Counted from the first letter of the stretch, positions 1-7,792 are shown. The stretch is DNA of 64,000 nucleotides from Neobacillus sp. SuZ13 (GCF_030123365.1 NZ_CP126107.1:1535501-1599500), one strand, 5' to 3'. A program made the numbers and translations. Notes: generated from the sequence alone by a model not told the origin.

Positions 1-203
1 AGGAAATTCTAACCTTGCTAGCAAGGAAAATCAGCGGTGATGAACTCAATCTTGAGCCGAAGGTTAATGCCATCAATGAATTTTTAGAAAAAGAAATCAA
101 TCGGCTTGAGGAATACACGAAAACCCTTAAAGTATCCAAAGAGGATATGACCCCAGTTTTGGATAATCTATTCCGAGATATTCTTGATGAGGTTTGGGCA
201 TAA
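1..203 (+). CDS. C-terminal fragment of an unidentified protein (cut by window edge)
   Basis: The frame is open from base 3, so this is the tail (about 66 residues) of a gene beginning left of the window; the TTG at 15 need not be a start. The tail is acidic and rich in Leu, Glu and Lys, predicted helical, and ends LFRDILDEVWA. I do not recognise the family. A clear terminator follows, so the gene ends a transcription unit unrelated to the copper-linked genes downstream. Confidence 0.6.
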   Translation, partial: EILTLLARKISGDELNLEPKVNAINEFLEKEINRLEEYTKTLKVSKEDMTPVLDNLFRDILDEVWA

Positions 204-237
204 TCACCTCAGTCTAAAAAATTTAATTTACTTTGGA

Positions 238-271
238 AGCCACTTTATTTCAAAAGTGGCTTATTTTTTTT
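238..271 (+). terminator. Rho-independent terminator
   Basis: AGCCACTTT pairs with AAAGTGGCT, followed by a long T run. It ends the partial gene at the left edge. Confidence 0.85.
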
Positions 272-320
272 ATATAAATATAAGCGGTTGATAATTGTGA
301 GAGCTATAAAAATTCATAAT

Positions 321-344
321 TTCTGCAAATTTTTGTTGTAGAAT
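321..344 (+). promoter_or_regulatory. TTTCTGCA-type promoter, site 1
   Basis: TTCTGCA at 321-327 lies exactly 18 nt (start to start) ahead of the -10 box TAGAAT at 339-344. There is no TTGACA-like -35; the element occupies its place, which suggests activator dependence. It is one of seven or eight sites with this geometry and lies 84 nt ahead of the CcdA/DsbD-like gene. Confidence 0.7.
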
Positions 345-428
345 ACCTTTTGAAATAAAATTTTAGTAGGAGGTAAATTTTTAAGTCAAGCTTTATCTAT
401 CAAATTTATATTGATTTAAGGTGGTTAA

Positions 429-1163
429 ATGTACAGTATATTAAGTCAATTTAGCTCATTTGTAAGCAAACCGTTTTCTAATATAGCCTATAGCCTAGAA
501 ACATGGCCAATAGTGTTTGCGTTTATTCTAGGACTTATTGGAGCTCTTGCACCTTGTCAGCTAACCGGTAATATTAGTGCTGTAACACTTTATGGTAACC
601 GTTCTATTCAAAAGAAAATCGCTTGGAAGGATGTTATCTTTTTCACTTTCGGTAAAATAGTAGCATTTTCTTTATTAGGTGTTTTGGTGTGGTTGCTCGG
701 AAGGGAATTTGAACAAAATCTTACTTTATATTTTCCTTGGCTTCGGAAGATAATGGGGCCTTTATTAGTTATAGTCGGGTTGTTTATGATGGGTTTTATC
801 AAATTAACAGGAACTTTAAATCTATTAAAAGGATTAAATGTATACAAGGGTGAAAATCCATTCGGATCTTTTATGTTAGGATTTAGTTTTTCACTAGCAT
901 TCTGTCCGACTATGTTTGTACTATTCTTTATGACCTTAATGCCTGTCGTATTGTCTAGTACTTATGGGTTTATTCTACCTCCAATATTTGCAATTGGAAC
1001 CGCAATTCCACTATTGATTTTTATTTTAATCATTTGGTTCCTCGGTGGTAGTGGGATGATAATGAAAAAAGGGAGAAAGTTTGGAATGGTGATACAAAGG
1101 TTTGCCGGGGTTTTGATGCTTCTCTTAGGGATTTTTGACACTTTAACTTATTGGTCTTTATAA
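429..1163 (+). CDS. CcdA/DsbD-like polytopic membrane protein
   Basis: This 244-residue protein has about six hydrophobic segments. Two conserved Cys sit in membrane helices: Cys43 in APCQLTGN and Cys159 in AFCPTMF. This matches the transmembrane thiol-transfer fold of CcdA/DsbD and the related DsbD_2/TauE-like proteins, which pass electrons or metal across the membrane. AGGTGG precedes the ATG by a few bases. The gene is monocistronic between promoter site 1 and a hairpin. Its place among copper genes with the same promoter element suggests a role in extracytoplasmic thiol or copper handling. The exact substrate cannot be read from sequence; a sulfite-exporter-like annotation is also possible. 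Confidence 0.75.
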   Translation: MYSILSQFSSFVSKPFSNIAYSLETWPIVFAFILGLIGALAPCQLTGNISAVTLYGNRSIQKKIAWKDVIFFTFGKIVAFSLLGVLVWLLGREFEQNLTLYFPWLRKIMGPLLVIVGLFMMGFIKLTGTLNLLKGLNVYKGENPFGSFMLGFSFSLAFCPTMFVLFFMTLMPVVLSSTYGFILPPIFAIGTAIPLLIFILIIWFLGGSGMIMKKGRKFGMVIQRFAGVLMLLLGIFDTLTYWSL

Positions 1164-1207
1164 CATGATACAAACAAAAACAATGAATGAATCATGTTGT
1201 TTTTTGT
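1162..1207 (+). terminator. Terminator after the CcdA/DsbD-like gene
   Basis: AACATGAT pairs with ATCATGTT across a 21-nt loop and is followed by GTTTTTT. The long loop makes it moderate in strength. Confidence 0.6.
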
Positions 1208-1480
1208 CATTAATAATTTCTAGGTTTTTGAATCTATCTGTTCCATCTCCAATAGATTGGAATTATTCAAAAGGATATTGGAATAGGATGAAGCCTGTAA
1301 ATACTTTATCTGTTGGCGATTTCGTCTATTACGAAACATATAAACCCGGTCCTTCGCATATGGGGATCTATGTAGGAAATGGTAAAATTCATTCATTCTA
1401 GTTCTTCCAGGGGAGTCGAAATTTCTGATAAGAAAAATTCTTACTGGAAATCTCGATATCTAGGAGCAATACAATTATAA
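1165..1480 (+). pseudogene. NlpC/P60 peptidase remnant, 5'-truncated and frameshifted
   Basis: The frame from about 1260 encodes an NlpC/P60 C-terminal half: [20 protein letters not shown], then [10 protein letters not shown]. It stops at 1401. Shifting by one base at about 1396 restores the rest (SSSRGVEISDKKNSYWKSRY, then LGAIQL) with a stop at 1480. The likely lesion is one extra T in the run after ATTCA. The upstream half, including the catalytic Cys segment, is missing. The intact NlpC/P60 protein at 29604-30815 aligns with it. It is a dead remnant. Confidence 0.8.
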
Positions 1481-1644
1481 CCTAACTTGTATTCTTTTAT
1501 GGTTGCATTTTTTTCTGAATAATTCTCGGATTTATAACCATTTCTGGAGAAACAGAGAGTTTTCCATTAAGAGGAATCTCCCTGTTTTTGGTGTTAACAC
1601 CTTTTATGTAAGAAAGTGTTTATTTTTCAAACAAAATCCATACT

Positions 1645-1668
1645 TTCTGCACATTTTTATAGTAGGAT
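1645..1668 (+). promoter_or_regulatory. TTTCTGCA-type promoter, site 2
   Basis: TTCTGCA at 1645-1651 precedes the -10 box TAGGAT (1663-1668) with the same 18-nt offset as site 1. The flanks are also alike (TTTCTGCACATTTTT here, TTTCTGCAAATTTTT at site 1). It lies 31 nt upstream of the YdhK-like start. Confidence 0.75.
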
Positions 1669-1699
1669 ATGTTTTGTAACAAATTTTAGGAGGGTTAAA

Positions 1700-2326
1700 A
1701 TGAAATCTAAAAAATTGTTGATTGGAATTGTTTCCTTGATATTAATGTTAATGTTAGCTGCTTGTTCTAACAATAATGATGATAAGAGCTCGGATAATTC
1801 TAATATGGATCATGGAAACATGAAGATGGATGATAAAAATTCAAATAAGGATGATTCGAATACAGATGATTCAAGTATGGACATGGGGGATATGGATCAT
1901 TCTGGTACAGGTGAAGTTCCTGAAGGATTAAAAGAAGCAAATAATCCCACCTATAAAGTAGGAACCAACGCCATTGTTCATTCAGAACACATGGAAGGTA
2001 TGAATGGTGCTAAGGCAACCATTGTAGGTGCATATGATACAGTAGTTTACGCGGTTACCTATACACCAACAACCGGGGGAGAACCGGTAAAAAATCATAA
2101 ATGGGTTATTCAAGAAGAAATTAAAGATGCGGGCACTAAAACCTTAGAACCTGGAACAAAAGTTACCTTAAATGCAGACCACATGGAAGGTATGATGGGG
2201 GCAACTGGAACAATTGATTCCGCAGAAAAAACAACGGTATACATGATTGATTACACTCCAACTAACGGAGGAGAAAAAGTAACAAATCATCAATGGGTAA
2301 CAGAAAGTGAACTATCTGCAAAATAA
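1700..2326 (+). CDS. YdhK-like lipoprotein with two DUF1541 repeats
   Basis: This is a 208-residue lipoprotein. The start is the ATG at 1700 after TAGGAGGG; a longer frame from 1616 lacks a ribosome site and would hide the signal peptide. The signal MKSKKLLIGIVSLILMLMLA is followed by a lipobox Cys (LAAC). Residues of about 25-80 form an Asp/His/Met-rich linker (NMDHGNMKMDD, SMDMGDMDH) typical of copper-binding surfaces. Two tandem repeats follow, each starting with HMEGM and ending in NHxWV, matching the YdhK/DUF1541 family. It is anchored outside the membrane and probably buffers or presents copper. It belongs to the TTTCTGCA promoter set. Confidence 0.85.
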   Translation: MKSKKLLIGIVSLILMLMLAACSNNNDDKSSDNSNMDHGNMKMDDKNSNKDDSNTDDSSMDMGDMDHSGTGEVPEGLKEANNPTYKVGTNAIVHSEHMEGMNGAKATIVGAYDTVVYAVTYTPTTGGEPVKNHKWVIQEEIKDAGTKTLEPGTKVTLNADHMEGMMGATGTIDSAEKTTVYMIDYTPTNGGEKVTNHQWVTESELSAK

Positions 2327-2348
2327 TATTAGAGGGTTTAAATATGAA

Positions 2349-2377
2349 GAGGGGTTGCAGTGCACCCCCTTTTTTCA
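2349..2377 (+). terminator. Terminator after the YdhK-like gene
   Basis: A GGGG...CCCC hairpin is followed by T6. Confidence 0.75.
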
Positions 2378-2534
2378 ATTCAAAAAAATGGTTTCCAAGC
2401 TAAGAAATTGTATTGATAATGACTGTAAGGTTATCCTTTTACTTTCTTAAATTATTCCAAAGCTTGTTCCATGTCTTACTTGACTCTCAAAAGAAAAGAG
2501 GAAAAACATTGCAAGGCAGTCCTAAATTATTAGA

Positions 2535-2882
2535 ATGGAGATGTCTAGATTGGAAACTACAAGTAATTATAAAAAATAATTAATTAATATTTTGATAGAA
2601 ATTAATCGCCTAGTAACAGAACATTTAAAAGTTCAAACAAGTGTTTTTAACCCTCCAGGTAGAAAAAGATTCATTTTCAAAAAAAATGATTACGAAAGCC
2701 TCTACGAAACGAACAAAAAAATACAAACTGAGTTATATCAAGTAATTAGTAAAATGCATAGGTTAAAAAAAGAATTAAATATCGATCCATTCATCTACCG
2801 GGGAATAAAAGATTATGCTCTTCTATTTCATGCCTCAAAAGGAAATACAATTCAAAGAATTGCTGTTCTACTTGCCCAATAA
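2535..2882 (+). pseudogene. Unidentified ORF interrupted by an in-frame stop
   Basis: From TTG at 2592 a 96-codon frame runs to 2882, but neither that TTG nor nearby codons have a ribosome site. The same frame continues upstream to ATG 2535 and is broken only by TAA at 2577-2579, so the original protein was perhaps 115 residues. The product is basic and helical (for example KMHRLKKELNIDPFIY) with no family I recognise. Alternatives are a short leader peptide plus a second ORF, or a functional ORF with a weak start. Confidence 0.45.
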
Positions 2883-3053
2883 ATAAGAATGGGTAAAGTT
2901 GTTATAAATAAAAACCTTTTTTTCCTAGTCTTTGTCAATACATCCTTTAATAGATCTATTTCATTGGATTTAGAGCTAATGAAACAACCTTCCTAGGTAG
3001 GATTCGAAAACACTAATCTATAGTTCTGTAGATTGTAATAATTTCTTGTTACT

Positions 3054-3077
3054 TTCTGCAAACTTGTTTACTACACT
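3054..3077 (+). promoter_or_regulatory. TTTCTGCA-type promoter, site 3
   Basis: TTCTGCA at 3054-3060 precedes the -10 box TACACT at 3072-3077 with the same 18-nt offset. A second near-copy, TTCTGTA at 3034-3040, lies 20 nt upstream, about two helical turns. Confidence 0.7.
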
Positions 3078-3131
3078 AAAAGTAGATAAAGGCGCTGTAT
3101 GATTTAATAGGGAATACTAAGGAGGATCCTT

Positions 3132-3299
3132 ATGTGCCAGAAACCCATGAAATTCACTCTCCACCAAATAGAGATGGAAAGAAAGGCAGCATTAGAAACT
3201 AAAAATCAACCACCAAACTTTTTAAGTAAGTTATTTAAAACATTAACTGTTAGCAATAAATCTAAAGTTTTGGTTAAAGGTGGAGTGAAAAATGATTAA
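3132..3299 (+). CDS. Small basic protein of unknown function, coupled to a Cys-rich membrane protein
   Basis: This 55-codon ORF starts at ATG 3132 after AGGAGG with good spacing. The product begins MCQKPMKFTLHQIEMERKAA and ends KGGVKND, is basic, and has no membrane segment. I recognise no family. Its stop overlaps the start of the next gene, so the two are translationally coupled. Promoter site 3 is 54 nt upstream, which puts the pair in the same putative regulon as the YdhK-like and Fe-S genes. The strong ribosome site and the coupling are the evidence that it is real. Confidence 0.65.
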   Translation: MCQKPMKFTLHQIEMERKAALETKNQPPNFLSKLFKTLTVSNKSKVLVKGGVKND

Positions 3300-3435
3300 T
3301 TGGCTTATTGGTATTGTTATATTTACAGTTGCTGGTTTAATCCTATTTAAAAATATTCAAAAATCCAAACAAGGGAAATGCCCTTCTTGCTCGTCGTATT
3401 GCTCTTGTAAGGGAGAAAATTGTCAATGCCATTAG
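3292..3435 (+). CDS. FeoB-associated-type Cys-rich membrane miniprotein
   Basis: This 47-residue protein starts at ATG 3292, overlapping the previous stop by 8 nt. Residues 3-20 form one membrane helix (WLIGIVIFTVAGLILFK). The cytosolic-type tail carries six Cys as CPSC, CSC and CQC. This is the layout of the FeoB-associated Cys-rich membrane proteins. No feoA or feoB gene is present in the window. Given its neighbours, metal capture (copper or iron) is the likely role; the metal is inferred. A strong terminator follows. Confidence 0.75.
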   Translation: MINWLIGIVIFTVAGLILFKNIQKSKQGKCPSCSSYCSCKGENCQCH

Positions 3436-3452
3436 TATTTAGAGAATAATCT

Positions 3453-3482
3453 AAAATCGTTTCCTGTGGGAAACGATTTTTA
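3453..3482 (+). terminator. Terminator
   Basis: AAAATCGTTTCC pairs with GGAAACGATTTT around a 4-base loop and ends in a T run. Confidence 0.9.
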
Positions 3483-3635
3483 ATGTAGTAGTTGGATAAT
3501 AGTATCTGTTTGTTCAAAGTGAACAATTATTATTTCATATCGAAAATTTAATTGAAGAGGGTCAAAATATTTGTCAAATGAATTAAACCTAAATGAAAGT
3601 TGACCAATTCGTGACAATAATGAATAATGCACAAT

Positions 3636-3659
3636 TTCTCAATATTTTTTTGATAGATT
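3636..3659 (+). promoter_or_regulatory. TTTCTGCA-type promoter, site 4 (variant TTTCTCAA)
   Basis: TTCTCAA at 3636-3642 precedes the -10 box TAGATT at 3654-3659 with the 18-nt offset kept. It lies 52 nt ahead of the BNR-repeat lipoprotein start. Confidence 0.6.
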
Positions 3660-3711
3660 AAACATATAAGCAATATAAATTTGTTTAATAAAGACTGTTT
3701 GAGGTGAAGTA

Positions 3712-4635
3712 ATGAAAAAGGCATTTGTATTATCAGTATTATCTTTGAGTTTAATTCTTTCCGCTTGTAGTTCAAAAGAGGAGTCCAAGGTTACATCAGT
3801 AAAAAGCGGGAAAAAAATTGAAGATATCCATGGGGTAGGTGTTTCTAACGATGGGACAACCTACATAGCAACTCATGAAGGACTTTTCTCAACAAACGGA
3901 GAATCTTGGAAGAAGGTGGGTTCTGCAAATGATGATTTTATGGGATTCCATTTGCGTTCAGATGGAACGATGATAACAAGTGGACACCCTGGTACAGACT
4001 CTGAATATCCGAACCCAATGGGAGTTTTAATCAGTAAAGATAAGGGGCTGCATTGGAAAGAGGTAGAGTATGTTGGTAAAATCGATTTCCATACTCTAAC
4101 AACATATCATCACGATCCAAACGTCATTTATGGTCTAAATGATATGGGTACCGGACAATATGGTGCTGGGATTTATAAAAGTTTAGACGGTGGGAAAAAA
4201 TGGGCTAAGGTAGAACCAAAAGGATTACCAAGTGATCTTATGAAAGTTCACTCCCTATTGGTTCTCCCAGAAGATAAAAATACCTTGCTGGCGGGAACTG
4301 AAAATGGAGTTATGGTATCAAAAGATGGTGGAGCAAATTGGGCAATTTTTGATGATACCCGTCTTATTACAGCCATGACACTCATGCCTAATGGAAAAGA
4401 CATTATTGCTTACTCCATGGACAATGTGACCAGAGGAGTTATGATTTCTCAAGATGGAGGGCAATCCTGGAAGAATATTGGTTTAGATCTTGATCAAGAT
4501 GCAGCCTCTTCCATATCAGTAAACCAAAAGGACGAAAAACAAATTGCTGTTTCCACATTTTCAACCTCTTTGTATGAAACAAAAGATGGCGGGGGAAATT
4601 GGGAGCAAATTATTAAATCTGGAAAATTAAAATAA
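3712..4635 (+). CDS. BNR-repeat lipoprotein (F510_1955-type glycosylhydrolase-like)
   Basis: This is a 307-residue protein with a lipoprotein signal (ILSAC, Cys near 20). It then has a beta-propeller made of Asp-box/BNR repeats: SKDKGLHW, SLDGGKKW, SKDGGANW, SQDGGQSW and TKDGGGNW. This matches the sialidase-like superfamily, in particular the Bacillus lipoproteins annotated as F510_1955-family glycosylhydrolases. No catalytic residues can be assigned, so enzymatic activity is uncertain; a metal- or ligand-binding propeller is equally possible. AGGTGAAG precedes the ATG. Promoter site 4 places it in the shared promoter set. Confidence 0.75.
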   Translation: MKKAFVLSVLSLSLILSACSSKEESKVTSVKSGKKIEDIHGVGVSNDGTTYIATHEGLFSTNGESWKKVGSANDDFMGFHLRSDGTMITSGHPGTDSEYPNPMGVLISKDKGLHWKEVEYVGKIDFHTLTTYHHDPNVIYGLNDMGTGQYGAGIYKSLDGGKKWAKVEPKGLPSDLMKVHSLLVLPEDKNTLLAGTENGVMVSKDGGANWAIFDDTRLITAMTLMPNGKDIIAYSMDNVTRGVMISQDGGQSWKNIGLDLDQDAASSISVNQKDEKQIAVSTFSTSLYETKDGGGNWEQIIKSGKLK

Positions 4636-4640
4636 CGATA

Positions 4641-4675
4641 AAAAAGCAGTGATCATCTTGATATCACTGCTTTTT
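4641..4675. terminator. Bidirectional terminator
   Basis: AAAAAGCAGTGAT pairs with ATCACTGCTTTTT. It serves both the lipoprotein gene (+) and the response regulator gene (-). Confidence 0.9.
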
Positions 4676-4689
4676 GAGTAAATAAAGGA

Positions 4690-5412
4690 TTAATTAAGGA
4701 AGATTTTATCATTAATAGATACTTTCGGATCTTTATTTACCCATTTATATCCAATGCCCCATACAGTAAAAAGGTGTCTATCTATAGGGAATCCTGCACT
4801 CCGTAACTTTTCTCGTAAATTCCTAATATGGGAATCAATAGTTCGATCATCTATCTGTGATTTAAGCCCCCATATTAATGACAATAAGTGATCACGGGAG
4901 TACACTTTTTGAGGATTTTTTATAAACAAACCAATTAAAGCAAATTCTTTTGGTGTAACAGAAATGACTTGGCCTTTATACTTCAATTCCATTGATTCTT
5001 CATTCCATTCTAGGCCATTGAAAACTAGAAAATGCTTGTCTTCTGTTGAAACCCTCGTTCTTCTGAGCAATGCCTCCATTCTGGCTAATAACTCCTCTTC
5101 ATTAAAAGGTTTGGTCACATAGTCATCAGCCCCAAATTTTAATCCCTTAATAACATCAGGCGTTTCACTCCTGGCAGTTAGCATAATAATGGGAACATCT
5201 GAAATTTCTCTTATTTTTTGGCAGGTTGTCCAACCATCCATCTCTGGCATCATTATATCAAGAATTACAAGGTCAACCTTTTCTTTTTCAAAATAAGTCA
5301 AAGCAGTTTTCCCTGAATCAGCCTTCTTGCATCTATAACCATGAGGGGATAAATATAGTCCTAAAAGGTCAAGCATTCGAGCTTCATCATCTACAAGTAG
5401 AATTGTCTTCAT
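4690..5412 (-). CDS. OmpR/PhoB-family response regulator, orphan
   Basis: This 240-residue protein has a receiver domain (1-115) with the acidic pair Asp8/Asp9, phospho-acceptor Asp52 in LVILDIMMPEMDGW, Thr79 in IIMLTAR and Lys101 in YVTKPF. The C-terminal winged-helix domain (about 130-225) includes SVTPKEFALIGLFIKNPQKV and DRTIDSHIRNLREKL. No histidine kinase is adjacent or elsewhere in the window, which is unusual because such genes are normally paired. It lies in the middle of the genes carrying the TTTCTGCA promoter element, and its own upstream region contains a near copy. OmpR-family activators bind next to or over the -35 region, which fits that element. Confidence 0.95.
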   Translation of the reverse strand: MKTILLVDDEARMLDLLGLYLSPHGYRCKKADSGKTALTYFEKEKVDLVILDIMMPEMDGWTTCQKIREISDVPIIMLTARSETPDVIKGLKFGADDYVTKPFNEEELLARMEALLRRTRVSTEDKHFLVFNGLEWNEESMELKYKGQVISVTPKEFALIGLFIKNPQKVYSRDHLLSLIWGLKSQIDDRTIDSHIRNLREKLRSAGFPIDRHLFTVWGIGYKWVNKDPKVSINDKIFLN

Positions 5413-5455
5413 ATATCCACCGCCTTAGCAAGGTTTATATCATTATCATAGAAGA

Positions 5456-5479
5456 AATTTATGAAGAAACTTTGCAGAT
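5456..5479 (-). promoter_or_regulatory. Possible TTTCTGCA-type site 8 upstream of the response regulator
   Basis: On the minus strand, ATCTGCAAA begins at 5479, and 18 nt further TAAATT (5461-5456) could be the -10. The first base deviates and the flanks fit less well than at the other sites, so autoregulation is only suggested. A Fur-box-like stretch (TATCATTATCATAG, 5438-5451 on the plus strand) follows closely. Confidence 0.35.
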
Positions 5480-5610
5480 TTAATATTTTTTCTGTACTTC
5501 TAAAAAAATCTACATATAAAAATGGGGGGGCTTCAAACTTTATTTCAATTTTGTGTCAAAATCGAGATATTTTTGCAAATGCCATATTTTATACAACAAA
5601 AAATCAAAGT

Positions 5611-5634
5611 TTCTGCACACTTTTTTATTAATGT
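5611..5634 (+). promoter_or_regulatory. TTTCTGCA-type promoter, site 5
   Basis: TTCTGCA at 5611-5617 precedes the -10 box TAATGT at 5629-5634 with the same 18-nt offset. It lies 55 nt upstream of the His/Met-rich protein start. Confidence 0.7.
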
Positions 5635-5689
5635 TTAAGTTGTTAAGCATTTATCGTACTCTACACATATTTGGAATGAGGTGAGGACT

Positions 5690-6067
5690 TTGAAGGGAAA
5701 ATGGTTGTTAATGATTATCCTTGTGGTTGTATTTTCAGGTGGAAGAATAGCTTTGGCAGATGGTGACCATAGTAAGGTTCCATCCACATCTAACCTTAAT
5801 GGACAATCGGAACATAATATGGAAGACATGAGCGAGGGAAAAAACTCAGACAGTCATGATACAGAAAGCACGAGTAATGATCATGATATGGAAGGAATGG
5901 ACATGGAAGGCAGTGGTGGCCATGGTCATGAGCCTGTCAAGGAAAAACCTGCAAACATGAAGGTTTTAGGAACTTTTGGTGCGGTCAATCTTTCCTTTAT
6001 AGTGATTGGCGTTTGGAATAAGTGGTTTAGAAGAAAGGATGTTTCCAATGGCAATTCCAAAAGATAA
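5690..6067 (+). CDS. His/Met-rich membrane-anchored protein, probable metal binder
   Basis: I take TTG 5690 as the start because GAGGTGAGG (5678-5686) sits just ahead; the in-frame GTG 5681 lies inside that ribosome site. The 125-residue product has an N-terminal hydrophobic segment (WLLMIILVVVFSGG). An extracytoplasmic loop follows, rich in His, Met and Asp (EHNMEDMSEG, NDHDMEGMDMEG, GGHGHE). A C-terminal membrane helix (LGTFGAVNLSFIVIGVWNKW) ends in a basic tail. The composition implies copper or other soft-metal binding. The stop overlaps the next ATG by 20 nt, so the pair is coupled and the two proteins probably act together. Confidence 0.7.
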   Translation: MKGKWLLMIILVVVFSGGRIALADGDHSKVPSTSNLNGQSEHNMEDMSEGKNSDSHDTESTSNDHDMEGMDMEGSGGHGHEPVKEKPANMKVLGTFGAVNLSFIVIGVWNKWFRRKDVSNGNSKR

Positions 6068-7433
6068 GTTATCTAAAGAGAAAAAACAAATGCAAGATAA
6101 GAAACCTTATAATCTATTATCAATACCAATTGTAAAAAAATTCATTCAAAGCAAATGGTATCCAGGGATTTTTCAATGGATTGTACTCGCTGTTTTTTCG
6201 ATAATTGTTTATGAATTGGTGGCGGGAACAGTTGATCCAACTCGAAATGTTGGAACGTCATTAACTTGGGTGTTATGGTGGCCATTAATTCCAATCTTTT
6301 TCTTAGTAATCGGTAGATTTTGGTGTGCGATTTGCCCCTTTGGTAAAGTAAGTGATATTATTCGGAAAACGATAGGCAGTAATCGTCCAATGCCAAAATT
6401 CTTAAGAAAGTATGGACTTTGGATGATTGACCTTTTCTTTATTGCCATTACCTACAGCGATCATATTTGGGGAATTGTTGAATCTCCGAGAGGTTCTGGT
6501 TATTTACTGCTTTTACTTGTAACAATGGTAATAGGAACATCGATTTTTTTCGAGAGAAGAACATTTTGTAAAACTCTATGTTTTCTAGGGGGACTTTCAG
6601 GAAACTATTCACGTTCTGGTTCATTAGAACTTCGAGGCACACCTGAAATATGTAAGACTTGTAAGACACAATCTTGCTTTAAAGGAAGCGAAAAAGCAGA
6701 AGGTTGCCCAATGTTTCAGTTTGTTAGAACGATGGATACTGCAGCTGATTGTAACTTATGTGGGGACTGTGTAAAAAACTGCCCAAATAACTCCATTCGA
6801 ATTTCACCACGGGTACCTACATCTGAACTATGGGTAATTAAAAAGCCAATGATTGAACATACATTCCTAGCAGCAGTCATTATGGGTATTGTTTTCGTTC
6901 AAAATATCACAATGGTAAATATTTGGCAGGACATTTTAAAAGCAATTGGTTCAGTAACAGGAACGGAAAATTATAATGTAAACTTTACTGTGGCCTTTAT
7001 TATTTCAATGGCTATCCCAGTTGCTCTCTTATATGGTACTGCAAAAATTGCTACGATAACTGGCGGATCTGTAGAGAAAGTTAAGAAAAACTTTATTCGG
7101 TTCGGTTATGCAATTATTCCACTGGATTTAGCAGGACACCTTGCTCATAACTTATTCCATATCATTACGGAAGGAAAAGCAATTTGGTACAACTCTGCTG
7201 CATTATTTGGTATGAATGTAACAAGGGGAGACCTTGCATTTGCACCTGCTTCCTCTGTTCAAATTTTACAGTACATCATTATTGTAATAGGAATGGTCGG
7301 CTCAATCTATACTGCCTATCGTATTGGTAATAAGGGCTCCTTTAAAGCATTGGCTCCATATTATGTATTAATGGTATTACTTGCAGTAGCTAATATTTAT
7401 CTATTCTCACTACCTATGATGCATCGAGTTTAA
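6048..7433 (+). CDS. NosR/NapH-like polytopic 4Fe-4S membrane protein
   Basis: This 461-residue protein starts at ATG 6048 (AGAAAGG nine bases before); a frame from 6006 lacks a ribosome site. About eight hydrophobic segments flank Cys clusters. FWCAICPFG (Cys93/96) and CKTLC (Cys174/178) are the Fer4_5-type CxxCP and CxxxC motifs of NosR, NapH and CcoG. Cys202, 205, 210 and 220 form one group, and Cys235, 238, 241 and 245 (CNLCGDCVKNC) form a classical 4Fe-4S ligand set. It presumably moves electrons across the membrane to a metal site or thiols outside. No nosZ or napA gene is in the window. Coupling to the His/Met-rich gene suggests reductive copper delivery or uptake, which is inference. 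Confidence 0.85.
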   Translation: MAIPKDKLSKEKKQMQDKKPYNLLSIPIVKKFIQSKWYPGIFQWIVLAVFSIIVYELVAGTVDPTRNVGTSLTWVLWWPLIPIFFLVIGRFWCAICPFGKVSDIIRKTIGSNRPMPKFLRKYGLWMIDLFFIAITYSDHIWGIVESPRGSGYLLLLLVTMVIGTSIFFERRTFCKTLCFLGGLSGNYSRSGSLELRGTPEICKTCKTQSCFKGSEKAEGCPMFQFVRTMDTAADCNLCGDCVKNCPNNSIRISPRVPTSELWVIKKPMIEHTFLAAVIMGIVFVQNITMVNIWQDILKAIGSVTGTENYNVNFTVAFIISMAIPVALLYGTAKIATITGGSVEKVKKNFIRFGYAIIPLDLAGHLAHNLFHIITEGKAIWYNSAALFGMNVTRGDLAFAPASSVQILQYIIIVIGMVGSIYTAYRIGNKGSFKALAPYYVLMVLLAVANIYLFSLPMMHRV

Positions 7434-7450
7434 TAAATTATCGAAATTTG

Positions 7451-7487
7451 AAAAAGACTAGATTCTTCAAAATCTTGTCTTTTTTTC
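7451..7487 (+). terminator. Terminator after the Fe-S membrane protein gene
   Basis: AAAAAGACTAGAT pairs with ATCTTGTCTTTTT, followed by T residues. Confidence 0.8.
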
Positions 7488-7651
7488 ATATTAATGAAAA
7501 TAAAGGAGCATTTATAGTAACTTTTACTAGTTCCCCATATTTGCTATATAAGCAAACATAAGAAGGCTGGTTTGAGTAAAAAAGCCCATTGGATTTTGAG
7601 ACATGGGATAAACAATTGACATATTTATAAAATAAAAGATAAATGCATAGT

Positions 7652-7675
7652 TTCTCCATATTTATTTGATAAAGT
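7652..7675 (+). promoter_or_regulatory. TTTCTGCA-type promoter, site 6 (variant TTTCTCCA)
   Basis: TTCTCCA at 7652-7658 precedes the -10 box TAAAGT at 7670-7675 with the 18-nt offset kept. The first substantial gene downstream is csoR, 168 nt away, so this would be a second, distal promoter of the copper operon or drive a very small transcript. Confidence 0.6.
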
Positions 7676-7792
7676 TAATAAGGTAAATCGATTGCATAAC
7701 TACTTTGAACAGCATTTATGTAATAAAAGCAAGAGACTTGTGGACATATTGTGAAGTCGTATAAAAATCTAAATAATTTTTAATAACGCCTA

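Noticed and set aside
1616-1699. Longer N-terminus for the YdhK-like protein
   Set aside because: It would run through promoter site 2 and mask a perfect lipoprotein signal that starts at 1700.
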